Positions 28,482-36,808 of a stretch of DNA of 64,000 nucleotides are shown in pieces. This stretch comes from JAGTRP01 sp035255045. GTDB taxonomy: Bacteria; Pseudomonadota; Gammaproteobacteria; Burkholderiales; Rhodocyclaceae. Under the pieces are notes generated by a model. It worked only from the letters and a program-made list of their open reading frames with translations, had not been told where the DNA came from and made no database searches. The stretch covers positions 80,957 to 144,956 of the forward strand of contig DATFAA010000088.1 in NCBI GenBank assembly GCA_035255045.1, in the 5' to 3' direction. The position numbers were made by a program, and so were the translations under genes. Each line of letters begins with the position of its first letter. Position 1 is the first letter of the stretch.

Positions 28482-29491
28482 TGCTGCGCCGGGACGTGGA
28501 TCTGAGCGCCTGCAACACCCTGGCCCTGCCGGGGGGGGCAGCTCTCTACGCCCGCATCGACCATCCCGGCCAGCTGGCCGAGCCGGAGTTCGCCAGCCAG
28601 CGCCGCTTCATCCTGGGCGGCGGCAGCAACCTGGTGCTGACCGGCGACTTCGACGGCCTCGTCCTGCACATGGCCATCCCGGGCCGCCGCCTGGCCCGGG
28701 AGGATGCCGACGCCTGGTATGTGGAAGGCGGCGCCGGCGAGAACTGGCACGACTTCGTGCAATGGACCCTGGCCCAGGGCTGGCCGGGGCTGGAGAACCT
28801 GAGCCTGATCCCGGGCACCGTCGGCGCCGCGCCCATCCAGAACATCGGAGCCTACGGGCTGGAAGTGGCGGAGCGCTTCCACACCCTCACCGCCTTCGAT
28901 TTCGCCACTGGCTGCCTGGTGGCCTTCGGCCGCGACGACTGCCGCTTCGGCTACCGGGACAGCCTGTTCAAGCAGGAGGGCTGGCACCTGTCCGGGCGCT
29001 TCGCCATCACCTCGGTGACCTTCCGCCTGCCCAAGGCCTGGCGGCCGATGGCCGGCTACGCCGACCTGGCCCGGGAGCTGGACGAGCGCCAGGTCGCCTC
29101 GCCCACCGCCCGGGACGTCGCCGACGCCGTGGTGGCCGTCCGCCGGCGCAAGCTCCCCGACCCGGCGCAGATTCCCAACGCCGGCAGTTTCTTCCACAAC
29201 CCGGTGGTGGATGCCGCCGCCGCCGACCGCCTGGCTGCCCTTTACCCGAACCTGCCCCGTTATCCCCAGGCCGACGGCCGGATCAAGCTGGCGGCCGGCT
29301 GGCTCATCGAGCAGGCCGGCTGGAAGGGCCGGGACCTGGGGCCGGTGGGCATGTACGAAAAACAGGCCCTGGTGCTGGTGAACCGGGGCGGTGCCCGGGG
29401 CGAGGATGTGCAGCGCACCATGGCCGCCGTCCGGGCCGACGTCGCCGCCCGGTTCGGCGTCGAGCTCACCCCCGAGCCCGTCTTCCTGTGA
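28481..29491 (+). CDS. murB: UDP-N-acetylenolpyruvoylglucosamine reductase MurB
   Basis: FAD enzyme reducing UDP-GlcNAc-enolpyruvate to UDP-MurNAc in peptidoglycan synthesis. It has 336 residues, the E. coli (type I) form. Signatures are NTLALPGG, FILGGGSNLVLTGDFDG, GLENLSLIPGTVGAAPIQNI, FGYRDSLFK and the catalytic Ser in NAGSFFHNP. Its ATG shares one base with the metH stop, an unusual partner since murB normally sits with other murein or birA genes. Confidence 0.97.
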
Positions 29492-29527
29492 AATAGCCTA
29501 CCGGGGACCAATCAGAAGGATGCGAGG

Positions 29528-30097
29528 ATGACCGACAGCCCCCCCCCACCCCGCGGCACCACCGCCCACGCTCCGGACCTCAACTGGAGCCAGGTCCGCG
29601 AGACCGTCCTGATGCTGGAACTGGCCGCCCTGCAGATCGAGGCCGCCATGAAGGACAGCAATGCCTCGGTCGATGTGCTGACCAATTCCTTCACGTCCAT
29701 GGCCGGCCATCTGCGCATGATTTCCGACACCGCGCAGGCCCTGCCGGAAACCGAAGAGCTGAGCGCCGTGAAGCAGAGCCTCATGGGCACGTCCGGGCAG
29801 GTGGCCGGCATGGTGCACCAGACCATCGTCGCCTTCCAGTTCTACGACAAGCTGGTCCAGCGCCTTTCCCACGTCGGCCACAGCCTGGGCGCCCTCAGCG
29901 ACCTGGTGGCCAACCAGGGGCGGCTCTACAACCCCCACGAATGGGTCGGGCTGCAGGAAAAGATCCGTTCCAAGTACTCCATGCCGGAGGAGGTCGCCAT
30001 GTTCGAGGCGGTCATGCAGGGCGTCCCCATCCAGGAGGCCATCAGCCGCTACATGGCTGAAATGAATCAGAAAAGCGACGACATCGAGCTTTTCTGA
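29528..30097 (+). CDS. helical protein, possible divergent CheZ-like phosphatase
   Basis: Protein of 189 residues of unknown function. Residues 20-130 look all-helical. The motif FQFYDKLVQRL contains D107 and Q111 in the D-x3-Q spacing that CheZ uses (D143 and Q147 in E. coli) to dephosphorylate CheY. The protein ends in a flexible tail and SDDIELF, an acidic-hydrophobic terminus reminiscent of the CheY-binding end of CheZ. The similarity is short and pattern-level only; a generic helical bundle cannot be excluded. It stands after murB with 36 bp between. No chemotaxis genes are adjacent, but a chemoreceptor gene ends at 1087. Confidence 0.7.
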   Translation: MTDSPPPPRGTTAHAPDLNWSQVRETVLMLELAALQIEAAMKDSNASVDVLTNSFTSMAGHLRMISDTAQALPETEELSAVKQSLMGTSGQVAGMVHQTIVAFQFYDKLVQRLSHVGHSLGALSDLVANQGRLYNPHEWVGLQEKIRSKYSMPEEVAMFEAVMQGVPIQEAISRYMAEMNQKSDDIELF

Positions 30098-30106
30098 GTT
30101 CGCGCT

Positions 30107-30433
30107 TCAGAAGTCCCGCGGCGCTTCCCAGATGATGTTGGCGCGCTTGCCGCCGGCGGCGGTGCGCTCCAGCATGTCGATGAAGGGCCAGGCCCGCTGG
30201 CCGAGGGCCACCGGTACCTCCTTCTCCTTGCCTTCCTCATCCTCCCGGCTGGGCGGCGGCGCCTCGCCGTGCTCGACGGCATTCTTGAGGGCCTGGGCGG
30301 CCGGCAGCATCTCGTCGACCGTGAAGGTGCCCCGGGCCGTGCACTCCTTGCCCACCGCCGCCAGTAACTGGTGGGCGACCTCGGCGAACATCATGAGTTC
30401 ACCCGTTTCACTCGAAAGGAACTTAACCAGCAT
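30107..30433 (-). CDS. DUF1840 domain-containing protein
   Basis: Small cytoplasmic protein of 108 residues matching the Betaproteobacterial DUF1840 family: the opening MLVKFLSSETGELMMFAEVA and the closing ANIIWEA are typical. A charged Glu/Lys linker lies in between. Function is unknown. It is convergent with the CheZ-like gene and divergent from the methyltransferase-like gene. Confidence 0.85.
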   Translation of the reverse strand: MLVKFLSSETGELMMFAEVAHQLLAAVGKECTARGTFTVDEMLPAAQALKNAVEHGEAPPPSREDEEGKEKEVPVALGQRAWPFIDMLERTAAGGKRANIIWEAPRDF

Positions 30434-30504
30434 AGGGACTCCAATCTTGTCGCACGTTTGTTGTCACAGCATGTGCCTTCATGCAGAATGGCACGCGGAG
30501 ACAA

Positions 30505-31155
30505 ATGGATACCAATATTAACTTCAATCTGCTGGAGACATGCTCTGACCAGCTAGAGCGCCTGGTGCTCGAGGAAGTTCATAAGCGCCGCCGCTCCAAC
30601 AATGGCGTCTCGGCGCTGGTGCTGCCCGCCGGACGGGCCGAGCTGGCCATCGAGCTGGCCAAGCTCGGGTGCGGCGTCACCGGGGTTGACGAGGTCCGCT
30701 TCGAGAAGGACTTCAAGGGCCGCGCCCTGGCGGCCGGCCTGACCGACGAGCTGACCTTCCTGGCGGGCACCCTCGACGCCCTGCCCGACAACATCGCCGG
30801 CGCCCCCTTCGACATCGTCTACATCCGCCGCGGCCTGTCCGGCGTGCCCTACGCCGAAGCCCGGAAAATCCTCAAGGGCCTTCTCGCCAACCTGAAGATC
30901 GGCGGCAAGCTCTACGTTTCCGTCCTCGGCATCCATTCGGAGCTGGGCGACCACTACACCGGTGCCGACAAGCGGGTCGAAGAGCGCTTCTGTACCCTCG
31001 ACCCCGGCATGGCCCAGAAGTACGGCATCCAGGATCCGGTCTGCCTGTACTCCGAGCGCAATCTCTTCATGCTCATGATGGAGGCCGGCGGCAGCGTGCT
31101 GCGCACCTTCACCACCACCCACGGCAGCATCAAGGGCGTCTCCGTCCGGGTCTGA
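30505..31155 (+). CDS. putative class I SAM-dependent methyltransferase-like protein
   Basis: Protein of 216 residues starting at ATG 30505 behind GGAG. The stretch SALVLPAGRAELAIELAKLG followed by VTGVDEV at about 40-65 imitates methyltransferase motifs I and II. IVYIRRGL and LLANLKIGGKLYVSVLG (about 110-150) resemble motif IV and the post-motif strand. The Gly-rich motif I is weak (PAGRAE rather than GxGxG), so SAM binding is uncertain. No named subfamily is recognised. Confidence 0.6.
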   Translation: MDTNINFNLLETCSDQLERLVLEEVHKRRRSNNGVSALVLPAGRAELAIELAKLGCGVTGVDEVRFEKDFKGRALAAGLTDELTFLAGTLDALPDNIAGAPFDIVYIRRGLSGVPYAEARKILKGLLANLKIGGKLYVSVLGIHSELGDHYTGADKRVEERFCTLDPGMAQKYGIQDPVCLYSERNLFMLMMEAGGSVLRTFTTTHGSIKGVSVRV

Positions 31156-31164
31156 AGTCCTGCA

Positions 31165-31190
31165 CAGCCGGCGGGGCCCCGCTACGGCTG
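31165..31190 (+). other. GC-rich nested inverted repeat
   Basis: CAGCCG (31165-31170) and CGGCTG (31185-31190) flank an inner palindrome GCGGGGCCCCGC. It comes 10 bp after the methyltransferase-like gene and just before a TTAAAAT motif at 31192, so it may be a terminator without T run or a leader hairpin ahead of the carbonic anhydrase gene. Confidence 0.3.
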
Positions 31191-31228
31191 GGTTAAAATG
31201 GGCGGTTCGAATTTCCAAGGGGCCCCCG

Positions 31229-31888
31229 ATGCAGAACGTGCAGCAACTTTTCGAGAAGAACCGCGAGTGGTCCGAGCGCATCCGTTCCGAGGACCCCCAA
31301 TTCTTCGAGCGGCTCTCCAAGATCCAGAACCCGGAATACCTGTGGATCGGCTGCTCCGATTCCCGGGTCCCCGCCAACCAGATCACCGGCCTCCTGCCCG
31401 GCGAAGTCTTCGTCCATCGCAACGTCGCCAACCAGGTGGTCCATAGCGACCTGAACTGCCTATCGGTGCTGCAGTTCGCCGTGGACGTGCTGCGGGTGAA
31501 GGACATCCTGGTGGTCGGCCACTACGGCTGCGGCGGGGTCAAGGCGGCCCACGACAACCTGCGCCTCGGCCTGGTGGACAACTGGCTGCGCCACATCCAG
31601 GACGTCAAGCAGAAGCACGCCGGCTTCCTCGATACGCTACCCGATGCCGCAACCCGCATCGACCGCCTGTGCGAGCTCAACGTCGTGGAGCAGGTGCACA
31701 ACGTCTGCCACACCACGGTCCTCCAGGAAGCCTGGAGCCGGGGCCAGGCGGTCACCGTCCACGGCTGGATTTTCGGCCTCGACGACGGCATCATCCGGGA
31801 CCTCCAGGTCTCCATCAGCAACGGCCAGGAACATCATGAACGCTATGCGGCAGCCATCGAAGCCGTCCGCACCGCCGCTCCCGCCTGA
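31229..31888 (+). CDS. can: beta-class carbonic anhydrase
   Basis: Interconverts CO2 and bicarbonate. It has 219 residues and is very similar in layout to E. coli Can. Zinc and catalytic residues fall at identical positions: C42 and D44 (GCSDSR), H98 and C101 (GHYGCGG). GEVFVHRNVAN is also intact. The sugar kinase gene begins 2 bp after its stop. Confidence 0.97.
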   Translation: MQNVQQLFEKNREWSERIRSEDPQFFERLSKIQNPEYLWIGCSDSRVPANQITGLLPGEVFVHRNVANQVVHSDLNCLSVLQFAVDVLRVKDILVVGHYGCGGVKAAHDNLRLGLVDNWLRHIQDVKQKHAGFLDTLPDAATRIDRLCELNVVEQVHNVCHTTVLQEAWSRGQAVTVHGWIFGLDDGIIRDLQVSISNGQEHHERYAAAIEAVRTAAPA

Positions 31889-31889
31889 A

Positions 31890-32786
31890 ATGCTGCGCAT
31901 CGGCGTCGACCTGGGCGGCACCAAGATCGAGGCCATCGCCCTGGCCGCCGATGGCCGTGAACTGCTGCGCCGCCGCATCCCGACGCCCCAGGGCGATTAC
32001 CAAGCGACGGTGGCCGCCGTCGCTGCCCTGGCCGAAGGTCTGGAGCAGGAACTGGGCAGCCGGGGCAGCGTCGGAGTCGGCATCCCCGGCGCCGAATCCC
32101 TGGCGGACGGCCTGGTCAAGAACGCCAATTCCACCTGCCTCATCGGCAAGCCCCTGAAGGCCGATCTCCAGGCCCGCCTGCAGCGGGAAATCCGGCTCAT
32201 GAACGACGCCAACTGCTTTGCCCTGTCGGAGGCGGCCGACGGCGCCGGAGCCGGGGCCGAGGTCGTGTTCGGCATCATCCTCGGCACCGGGGTGGGCGGC
32301 GGCATCGTCGTCCGGGGCGAGGCCCTGGCCGGCAGGAACGCCATCGCCGGCGAGTGGGGCCACAATCCCCTGCCCCTGCCGGGGCCCGATGACCAGCCCT
32401 TGCCCGCCTGCTACTGCGGCCGCGCCGGCTGCATCGAGACCTATCTGAGCGGCCCTGCCCTGGCCGCCGACCATGCCCACCGCACCGGTCACTCCCTGGC
32501 GCCGGCGGAAATCGAACACCGGGCCCAGGCCGGCGACGCTGCCTGCGAAGCGACGCTGGCCCGCTACGAGGAGCGCCTGGCCCGCTCCCTGGCGGGGGTC
32601 ATCAACGTCCTCGACCCGGACGTGATCGTCGTCGGCGGCGGCCTGTCGAACCTGCGGCGTCTCTACCTCAACGTGCCCCGCCTGTGGGGCCGCTATGTCT
32701 TCTCCGACCAGGTCACGACCCGGCTTCTGCCCCCCGCCCACGGGGATTCATCGGGAGTCAGGGGCGCCGCCTGGCTCTGGCACTGA
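31890..32786 (+). CDS. ROK family sugar kinase (fructokinase or N-acetylglucosamine kinase type)
   Basis: ATP-dependent sugar kinase of 298 residues. It has the phosphate-binding DLGGTKIEAIAL at the N-terminus, VGIPGAES, NDANCFALSEA with the catalytic Asp, and ILGTGVGGGIVV. The ROK zinc site has GEWGHNPLP, then CYCGRAGCIETYLSGPAL, and the second ATP motif is VIVVGGGLSN. The E. coli homologues Mak (fructokinase) and NagK are about 300 residues; the sequence does not let me choose. It follows can after 2 bp. Confidence 0.92.
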   Translation: MLRIGVDLGGTKIEAIALAADGRELLRRRIPTPQGDYQATVAAVAALAEGLEQELGSRGSVGVGIPGAESLADGLVKNANSTCLIGKPLKADLQARLQREIRLMNDANCFALSEAADGAGAGAEVVFGIILGTGVGGGIVVRGEALAGRNAIAGEWGHNPLPLPGPDDQPLPACYCGRAGCIETYLSGPALAADHAHRTGHSLAPAEIEHRAQAGDAACEATLARYEERLARSLAGVINVLDPDVIVVGGGLSNLRRLYLNVPRLWGRYVFSDQVTTRLLPPAHGDSSGVRGAAWLWH

Positions 32787-32799
32787 AATTGGAACAGCC

Positions 32800-33513
32800 A
32801 TGAAACCCGTCCAGATTTTCGTCGGCTCTCTCGCTCCCCTGCCCGGCAGCGGCCGGCTCACCGGCATGTTCAAGCACCCGGCCGAGGGTCCCCTGGAAAT
32901 CGGGCCGGAGGGCTTCACCGCCGACCAGCAGGCCGACCGCCGGGTCCATGGCGGACCCGAAAAGGCCGTCCACCTCTACCCGGCTGAGCACTATGTCCGC
33001 CTGGCCGGGAGCTTCCCCGAGGCTGCGGCGCGTCTGGTGCCCGGCAGCCTGGGGGAGAACCTGTCCACCCGGGGCCTCACCGAGGCCGACGTCTGCATCG
33101 GCGACGTCTTCCGCCTGGGCACCGCCCGCCTCCAGGTCTGCCAGCCCCGCAGCCCCTGCTGGAAGATCGACACCCGCTTCGGGGTGGACGGCATGGCCGC
33201 CCTCATCGCCGAAACCGGCATGACCGGCTGGTACTGGCGGGTCCTGGAGCCGGGCCGGGCCCAGGCCGGCGACGCCTTGGTGCTGGCCGAACGCGCTCCC
33301 GAAGGCATCGCCTTGGCCGCCGCCATGGCCATCTGGCGCGCCCATCGGCCGGCTCTGGCCGACCTGGAGCGGGTGGCGGCCGCCCCCGGCATCGCTGCCG
33401 GCTGGCGCCGCAAGATTCTGGACCGCGCCGAGTGGCTGCGCCAGCAGCCCGACCAGCCGCCCGACCAGCCGCCCCCAGCCCCACCGGCTTTCCACCGCAA
33501 ACCCGCGGACTAG
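32800..33513 (+). CDS. MOSC domain protein, YiiM-like
   Basis: Molybdenum-cofactor sulfurase C-terminal domain protein of 238 residues. GGPEKAVHLYPAEHY, PGSLGENLSTRGLTEADV and the conserved Cys in QPRSPCWKIDTRFG are the YiiM landmarks. YiiM relatives use Moco to reduce N-hydroxylated compounds. The extended C-terminus is Pro-rich (QPPDQPPPAPP), a likely unstructured tail. ATG 32800 is 13 bp after the kinase. The stop overlaps the EF-hand gene by 4 bp. Confidence 0.9.
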   Translation: MKPVQIFVGSLAPLPGSGRLTGMFKHPAEGPLEIGPEGFTADQQADRRVHGGPEKAVHLYPAEHYVRLAGSFPEAAARLVPGSLGENLSTRGLTEADVCIGDVFRLGTARLQVCQPRSPCWKIDTRFGVDGMAALIAETGMTGWYWRVLEPGRAQAGDALVLAERAPEGIALAAAMAIWRAHRPALADLERVAAAPGIAAGWRRKILDRAEWLRQQPDQPPDQPPPAPPAFHRKPAD

Positions 33514-34475
33514 GCCGTCTTCGCCTCCTCCGGCTCGGTGGCCAGGTCCACCTGCTGGAGGCTGCCCACCCGGCCATCCTCCGCGAGATAGACACCGGTG
33601 GCGCGGATTTCCCCCAGGAGCCGGTTGGCCTTGTCCTTCAAGGCAAAGGGACTATCGGCGGCGCCCAGCCAGAGGGCTCCGACGCCCTTTTGCCCGAGGC
33701 CGGCCAAGGCGCCCTTGTCCTCGCCGCCGGCCCAGACCTGCAGCCGCACGAACTCCGGATCGGCCTCGTCCAGCCAGCCGTTGCGGTCGGCGTCCAGCTT
33801 GGCCAAGTCGGCGAAACCGTCGCCGCTGGCGGCGCCGAACAGTTCGCCGCCGTCATCGACCCGGCCGTTGCCGTTGCGGTCGAGGACCAGGAAGCCGCTG
33901 CCGGCGCCGAGGCCGGGAAGCCGCTCCACCTTGCCGTCGCTATCCAGGTCGAAGGCGAAGCGCCGGCCGCCGAGATCCGCCGCCTGGCCGTCGAAATTGA
34001 TCACCAGCGGGTCGTGGAGGACCACTTTGCCGCTCTCCTCGTATTTGCGCTCGCAGCTGTAGTCCCGGCACATGTCGAGGCTGAGGCTGAAGTCGATGGA
34101 CTTGCCTTCCGCCGTGCGGATGACGCCGCTGCCTTCCACCTGGGTTCGCTCATGGTCGCGGATGGACTCGGTGGACTCCCACTGCCAGTCTATTTCCCTC
34201 TCGACCTGCCGGGATTGGGGCAGCGGCGGCAAGTCCTGGCAATCGGCAATTTCCGTCCGGCATTTCTTGCCATCGAGGGCGCCCAGGATGGCGTCCACCA
34301 GGGACTGGAGCAGCCGCATCACCCGCTCCCGCTCGCCCTGGGCCTCGTCGGCCGGGGGCGTGGCCACATCCCGGAAAACGTTGCGGAAGGTGGTGGCGCC
34401 GCGGGTCTCTATCTCATGCCGATAGTCCTGCTCATGCCGGCTGGCGAGACGGACATCGGACTCCTGGATGCGCAT
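33510..34475 (-). CDS. EF-hand-like calcium-binding protein of unknown function
   Basis: Protein of 321 residues with no signal peptide. It starts at ATG 34475 (MRIQESDVRLASRHEQDYR) with AGGAG 6 bp upstream. Residues 180-270 carry repeated calcium-loop motifs: DLDSDGKVERL, LDRNGNGRVDDGGELFG and LDADRNGWLDEADPEF, matching the DxDxDG pattern of EF-hand or dockerin loops. The rest resembles a family of proteobacterial proteins of unknown role that share GSGFLVLDRNGNG and GALWLG strands. It may respond to calcium, but its partner is unknown. Confidence 0.8.
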   Translation of the reverse strand: MRIQESDVRLASRHEQDYRHEIETRGATTFRNVFRDVATPPADEAQGERERVMRLLQSLVDAILGALDGKKCRTEIADCQDLPPLPQSRQVEREIDWQWESTESIRDHERTQVEGSGVIRTAEGKSIDFSLSLDMCRDYSCERKYEESGKVVLHDPLVINFDGQAADLGGRRFAFDLDSDGKVERLPGLGAGSGFLVLDRNGNGRVDDGGELFGAASGDGFADLAKLDADRNGWLDEADPEFVRLQVWAGGEDKGALAGLGQKGVGALWLGAADSPFALKDKANRLLGEIRATGVYLAEDGRVGSLQQVDLATEPEEAKTA

Positions 34476-34487
34476 GATGGGCTCCTT

Positions 34488-34514
34488 TGCAGTGAATGGG
34501 AGCCAGTCACTGCA
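34488..34514 (-). promoter_or_regulatory. hairpin covering the ribosome site of the EF-hand gene
   Basis: TGCAGTGA (34488-34495) and TCACTGCA (34507-34514) form an 8-bp perfect stem with an 11-base loop. The outer CCTT/AAGG bases extend it next to the AAAGGAG ribosome site, so the hairpin can partly occlude translation or act as a weak terminator after priA. Confidence 0.45.
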
Positions 34515-34531
34515 AGGCCCATGCCGGCCGC

Positions 34532-36514
34532 CTAGAACTCCAGGGGGTCCACTTCCAGGTGCCAGCGCAACCGGCTCGGCGCCTTGATGCCGTCGATGGC
34601 CTCCCGCCAGCGGGGCAGGAAGGCCTGCAGGGCCCGCCGCGACGGCGACTCGGCCAGGAGCTGGCCGCGCTCCAGGTTGGCGAGGCGGGAGAGGTGCATG
34701 GGCACTGGATCGTAGAGGGCGATATCCGGATGCTCCTGGGCGACGGGCAGCTCCCGGGCGGCGGCGAGGAAGGCGATGGAATCGGCCATCTGGGGCGCCT
34801 CGGCCCGCAGCATGGCCTGGTAGGCGTAGGGCGGGAAGCCGGCCTGCTCCCGCTCCTTCAGCAGCGTGGCGGCGTAGGAGGGATAGTCGTGGGCCACCAG
34901 GGCCCCGTAGAGGGGATGGTCCGGATACTGGGTCTGGATCAGCACCTCGCCCTTCAGCTCGGCCCGACCGGCGCGGCCGGCCACCTGCATGAGCTGGGCG
35001 AAGAGGCGCTCCGGCGCCCGCCAGTCGGCGGCGAAGAGGGCCGCATCGGCCCCCAGGACACCGACCAGGGTCAGCTTCGGGAAGTCGTGGCCCTTGGCCA
35101 GCATCTGGGTGCCTACCAGGATGTCGGCCTCGCCGCCGTGGATGCGGTCGAGCATGGCCTCCCACTGCTTGCGGCTCTTCACCGAGTCCCGGTCCACCCG
35201 CACGATACGGGCCTCGGGAAAGCGCTCCTGGAGCCAGGCTTCGAGGCGCTGGGTGCCGCGCCCGAAGGGGTGGATGTCCTGGTTGCCGCAGGTGGGGCAG
35301 GCCTTCGGAATGCGGGTCTCGAAGCCGCAGTGGTGGCAGCGCAGGCGCCGGTCGGAGAGATGCAGCACCAGATTGGCGGCGCAGCGTTTGCAGTGGGAAA
35401 TCCAGCCGCAGGCCGGGCAGGCGAGGACCGGCGCGTAGCCCCGCCGGTTGAGGAAGACGAGGCTCTGCTCGCCGCGCGCCAGGCGTTCCGTCACCGCCGC
35501 CAGGACGGGCTCGGACATGCCCTCCTGGAGCACCATCTTGCGGGTATCCAGGAGCCGGACCGCCGGCAGGGTGGCCTGGGCGTTGGCCCGCTCCTTGAGG
35601 GTGATGAAGCGGTAGCGCCCGGACTTGGCGTTGGCCCAGGATTCCAGGGAAGGCGTCGCCGAGCCCAGGAGCACGGGAATGTCCAGGTCCCGGGCCCGGA
35701 ACACGGCCACGTCCCGGGCCGAGTAGCGCATGCCGTCCTGCTGCTTGAAGGAAGCGTCGTGCTCCTCGTCCACCACGATGAGCGCTAGACGGGGCATGGG
35801 GGTGAAGATGGCCAGCCGGGTGCCGAGGACGATTTCCGCCTCGCCGGCGAAGGCGGCCCGCCAATTCCGCTCCCGGGCCGCCTCGGCTAGCTCGCTGTGG
35901 AGCGCCACCACGTTGGCGCCGGGGAAGCGGCTGCGCACCCGGGTTTCCAGTTGGGGCGTCAGGTTGATTTCCGGGACCAGGAGCAGAACTTGGCCGCCGG
36001 CCGCCAGGGCGCGCTCGACCAGGCGGAGGTAGACCTCGGTCTTGCCGCTGCCGGTGACCCCATATAGGAGATGAGCAGCGAAGCCCGTCCCCAACGGGAC
36101 GGCAGCAATGGCGGCGGCCTGCTCGACGGTCAGTGCCGGCGCCGGCACCGGCTCCACGGCCGCTGCCTTGCGCCCGGCCCGCCTTTCCGGTGCCGCCAGG
36201 CGCTTCAACCCGACCGGCAAGGCCTGCAGGATCACTTCACCCAGGGGAGCTTGATAGTAAGCGCTGGCGAACTGGCAGAGGCGGAAGAAATCCTCCGGCA
36301 GGGGCGGCAGGTCCCGCAGGATCTCGATGGCGGGCTTGAGCTGCTCCACCGGCCAGTCGCTGCCATCCTGTACTTCCCGGATGACGCCGATGCGCTCGCC
36401 GCGGCCGAAGGGCACCCGTACCCGCAATCCGACGTCGGCGGGGGTCGCCCCCTCCGACAGGTAGTCGAAGAGACGGTGCAGAGGCAGGTCGAGGGCGACT
36501 CGTAGAACCGGCAT
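34532..36514 (-). CDS. priA: primosomal helicase PriA
   Basis: Replication-restart helicase of 660 residues (E. coli 732, other Betaproteobacteria 660-730). N-terminal DNA-binding domain has RVALDLPLHRLFDYL. Walker A is LLYGVTGSGKTEVYLRL, DEAH-type motif VVDEEHDASFKQ. Eight zinc-binding Cys form two clusters between the helicase lobes (CPACGWISHCKRC and CHHCGF...CPTCGNQDI). C-terminal QVAGRAGRAELKGEVLIQTQ is present. It is divergent from nothing; hemE lies upstream on the same strand beyond the 294-bp non-coding region. Confidence 0.97.
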   Translation of the reverse strand: MPVLRVALDLPLHRLFDYLSEGATPADVGLRVRVPFGRGERIGVIREVQDGSDWPVEQLKPAIEILRDLPPLPEDFFRLCQFASAYYQAPLGEVILQALPVGLKRLAAPERRAGRKAAAVEPVPAPALTVEQAAAIAAVPLGTGFAAHLLYGVTGSGKTEVYLRLVERALAAGGQVLLLVPEINLTPQLETRVRSRFPGANVVALHSELAEAARERNWRAAFAGEAEIVLGTRLAIFTPMPRLALIVVDEEHDASFKQQDGMRYSARDVAVFRARDLDIPVLLGSATPSLESWANAKSGRYRFITLKERANAQATLPAVRLLDTRKMVLQEGMSEPVLAAVTERLARGEQSLVFLNRRGYAPVLACPACGWISHCKRCAANLVLHLSDRRLRCHHCGFETRIPKACPTCGNQDIHPFGRGTQRLEAWLQERFPEARIVRVDRDSVKSRKQWEAMLDRIHGGEADILVGTQMLAKGHDFPKLTLVGVLGADAALFAADWRAPERLFAQLMQVAGRAGRAELKGEVLIQTQYPDHPLYGALVAHDYPSYAATLLKEREQAGFPPYAYQAMLRAEAPQMADSIAFLAAARELPVAQEHPDIALYDPVPMHLSRLANLERGQLLAESPSRRALQAFLPRWREAIDGIKAPSRLRWHLEVDPLEF

Positions 36515-36808
36515 TTAGGCCCCGCTGTTCCCGTCGATTCTCGGAAAGATCACGCAAGCCCTTCTGGCAGCAGCGATTTCAAGGGTGGACAAATCTGTGG
36601 ATAAGTTTGTGGATGGCTGTTGGAGATTTTTCCCGGCGCTGTCTGCCGAGGGTTTTTCCGCTGCCCTACGGGTTCGCCCGGCCTGGAAAAAAGAGCCGCG
36701 CTATCAGGCCCTTAACGGTTCCACGTGAAACCCTTGCCGATTGAGGGCAGGCTCCGCGGGAAGGGGCCCGACTCTGTGCATAAGTCGAACCCGCCCCGCG
36801 GCTCTCGG
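36515..36808. other. non-coding region with DnaA boxes and a parS site
   Basis: No gene in these 294 bp. They hold an exact DnaA box TTATCCACA (minus strand, 36596-36604), a relaxed one CCATCCACA (36608-36616) and TTATGCACA (36775-36783). A T-rich patch (GGAGATTTTTCCC and GGGTTTTTCCGC, 36632-36659) and the parS site at 36717 are also there. It is visibly richer in A+T than its surroundings. The combination is like chromosome-origin control DNA, although dnaA itself is not in the window. Confidence 0.6.
36717..36732. promoter_or_regulatory. parS-type ParB-binding site (1)
   Basis: GGTTCCACGTGAAACC, a near-perfect palindrome differing by one mismatch in the arms. It holds the core CACGTG and matches the widespread bacterial parS consensus TGTTTCACGTGAAACA in 13 of the inner 14 positions. 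Confidence 0.75.

Noticed and set aside
30486..30503. TGGCAC followed by GACAA as a second sigma-54 promoter before the methyltransferase-like gene
   Set aside because: The -12 GC is missing at the required spacing, and the motif is within the leader close to the ribosome site.
33510..35864. Long minus frame joining the EF-hand gene to sequence inside priA
   Set aside because: The upstream half overlaps priA in another frame and lacks any domain; a ribosome site supports ATG 34475.
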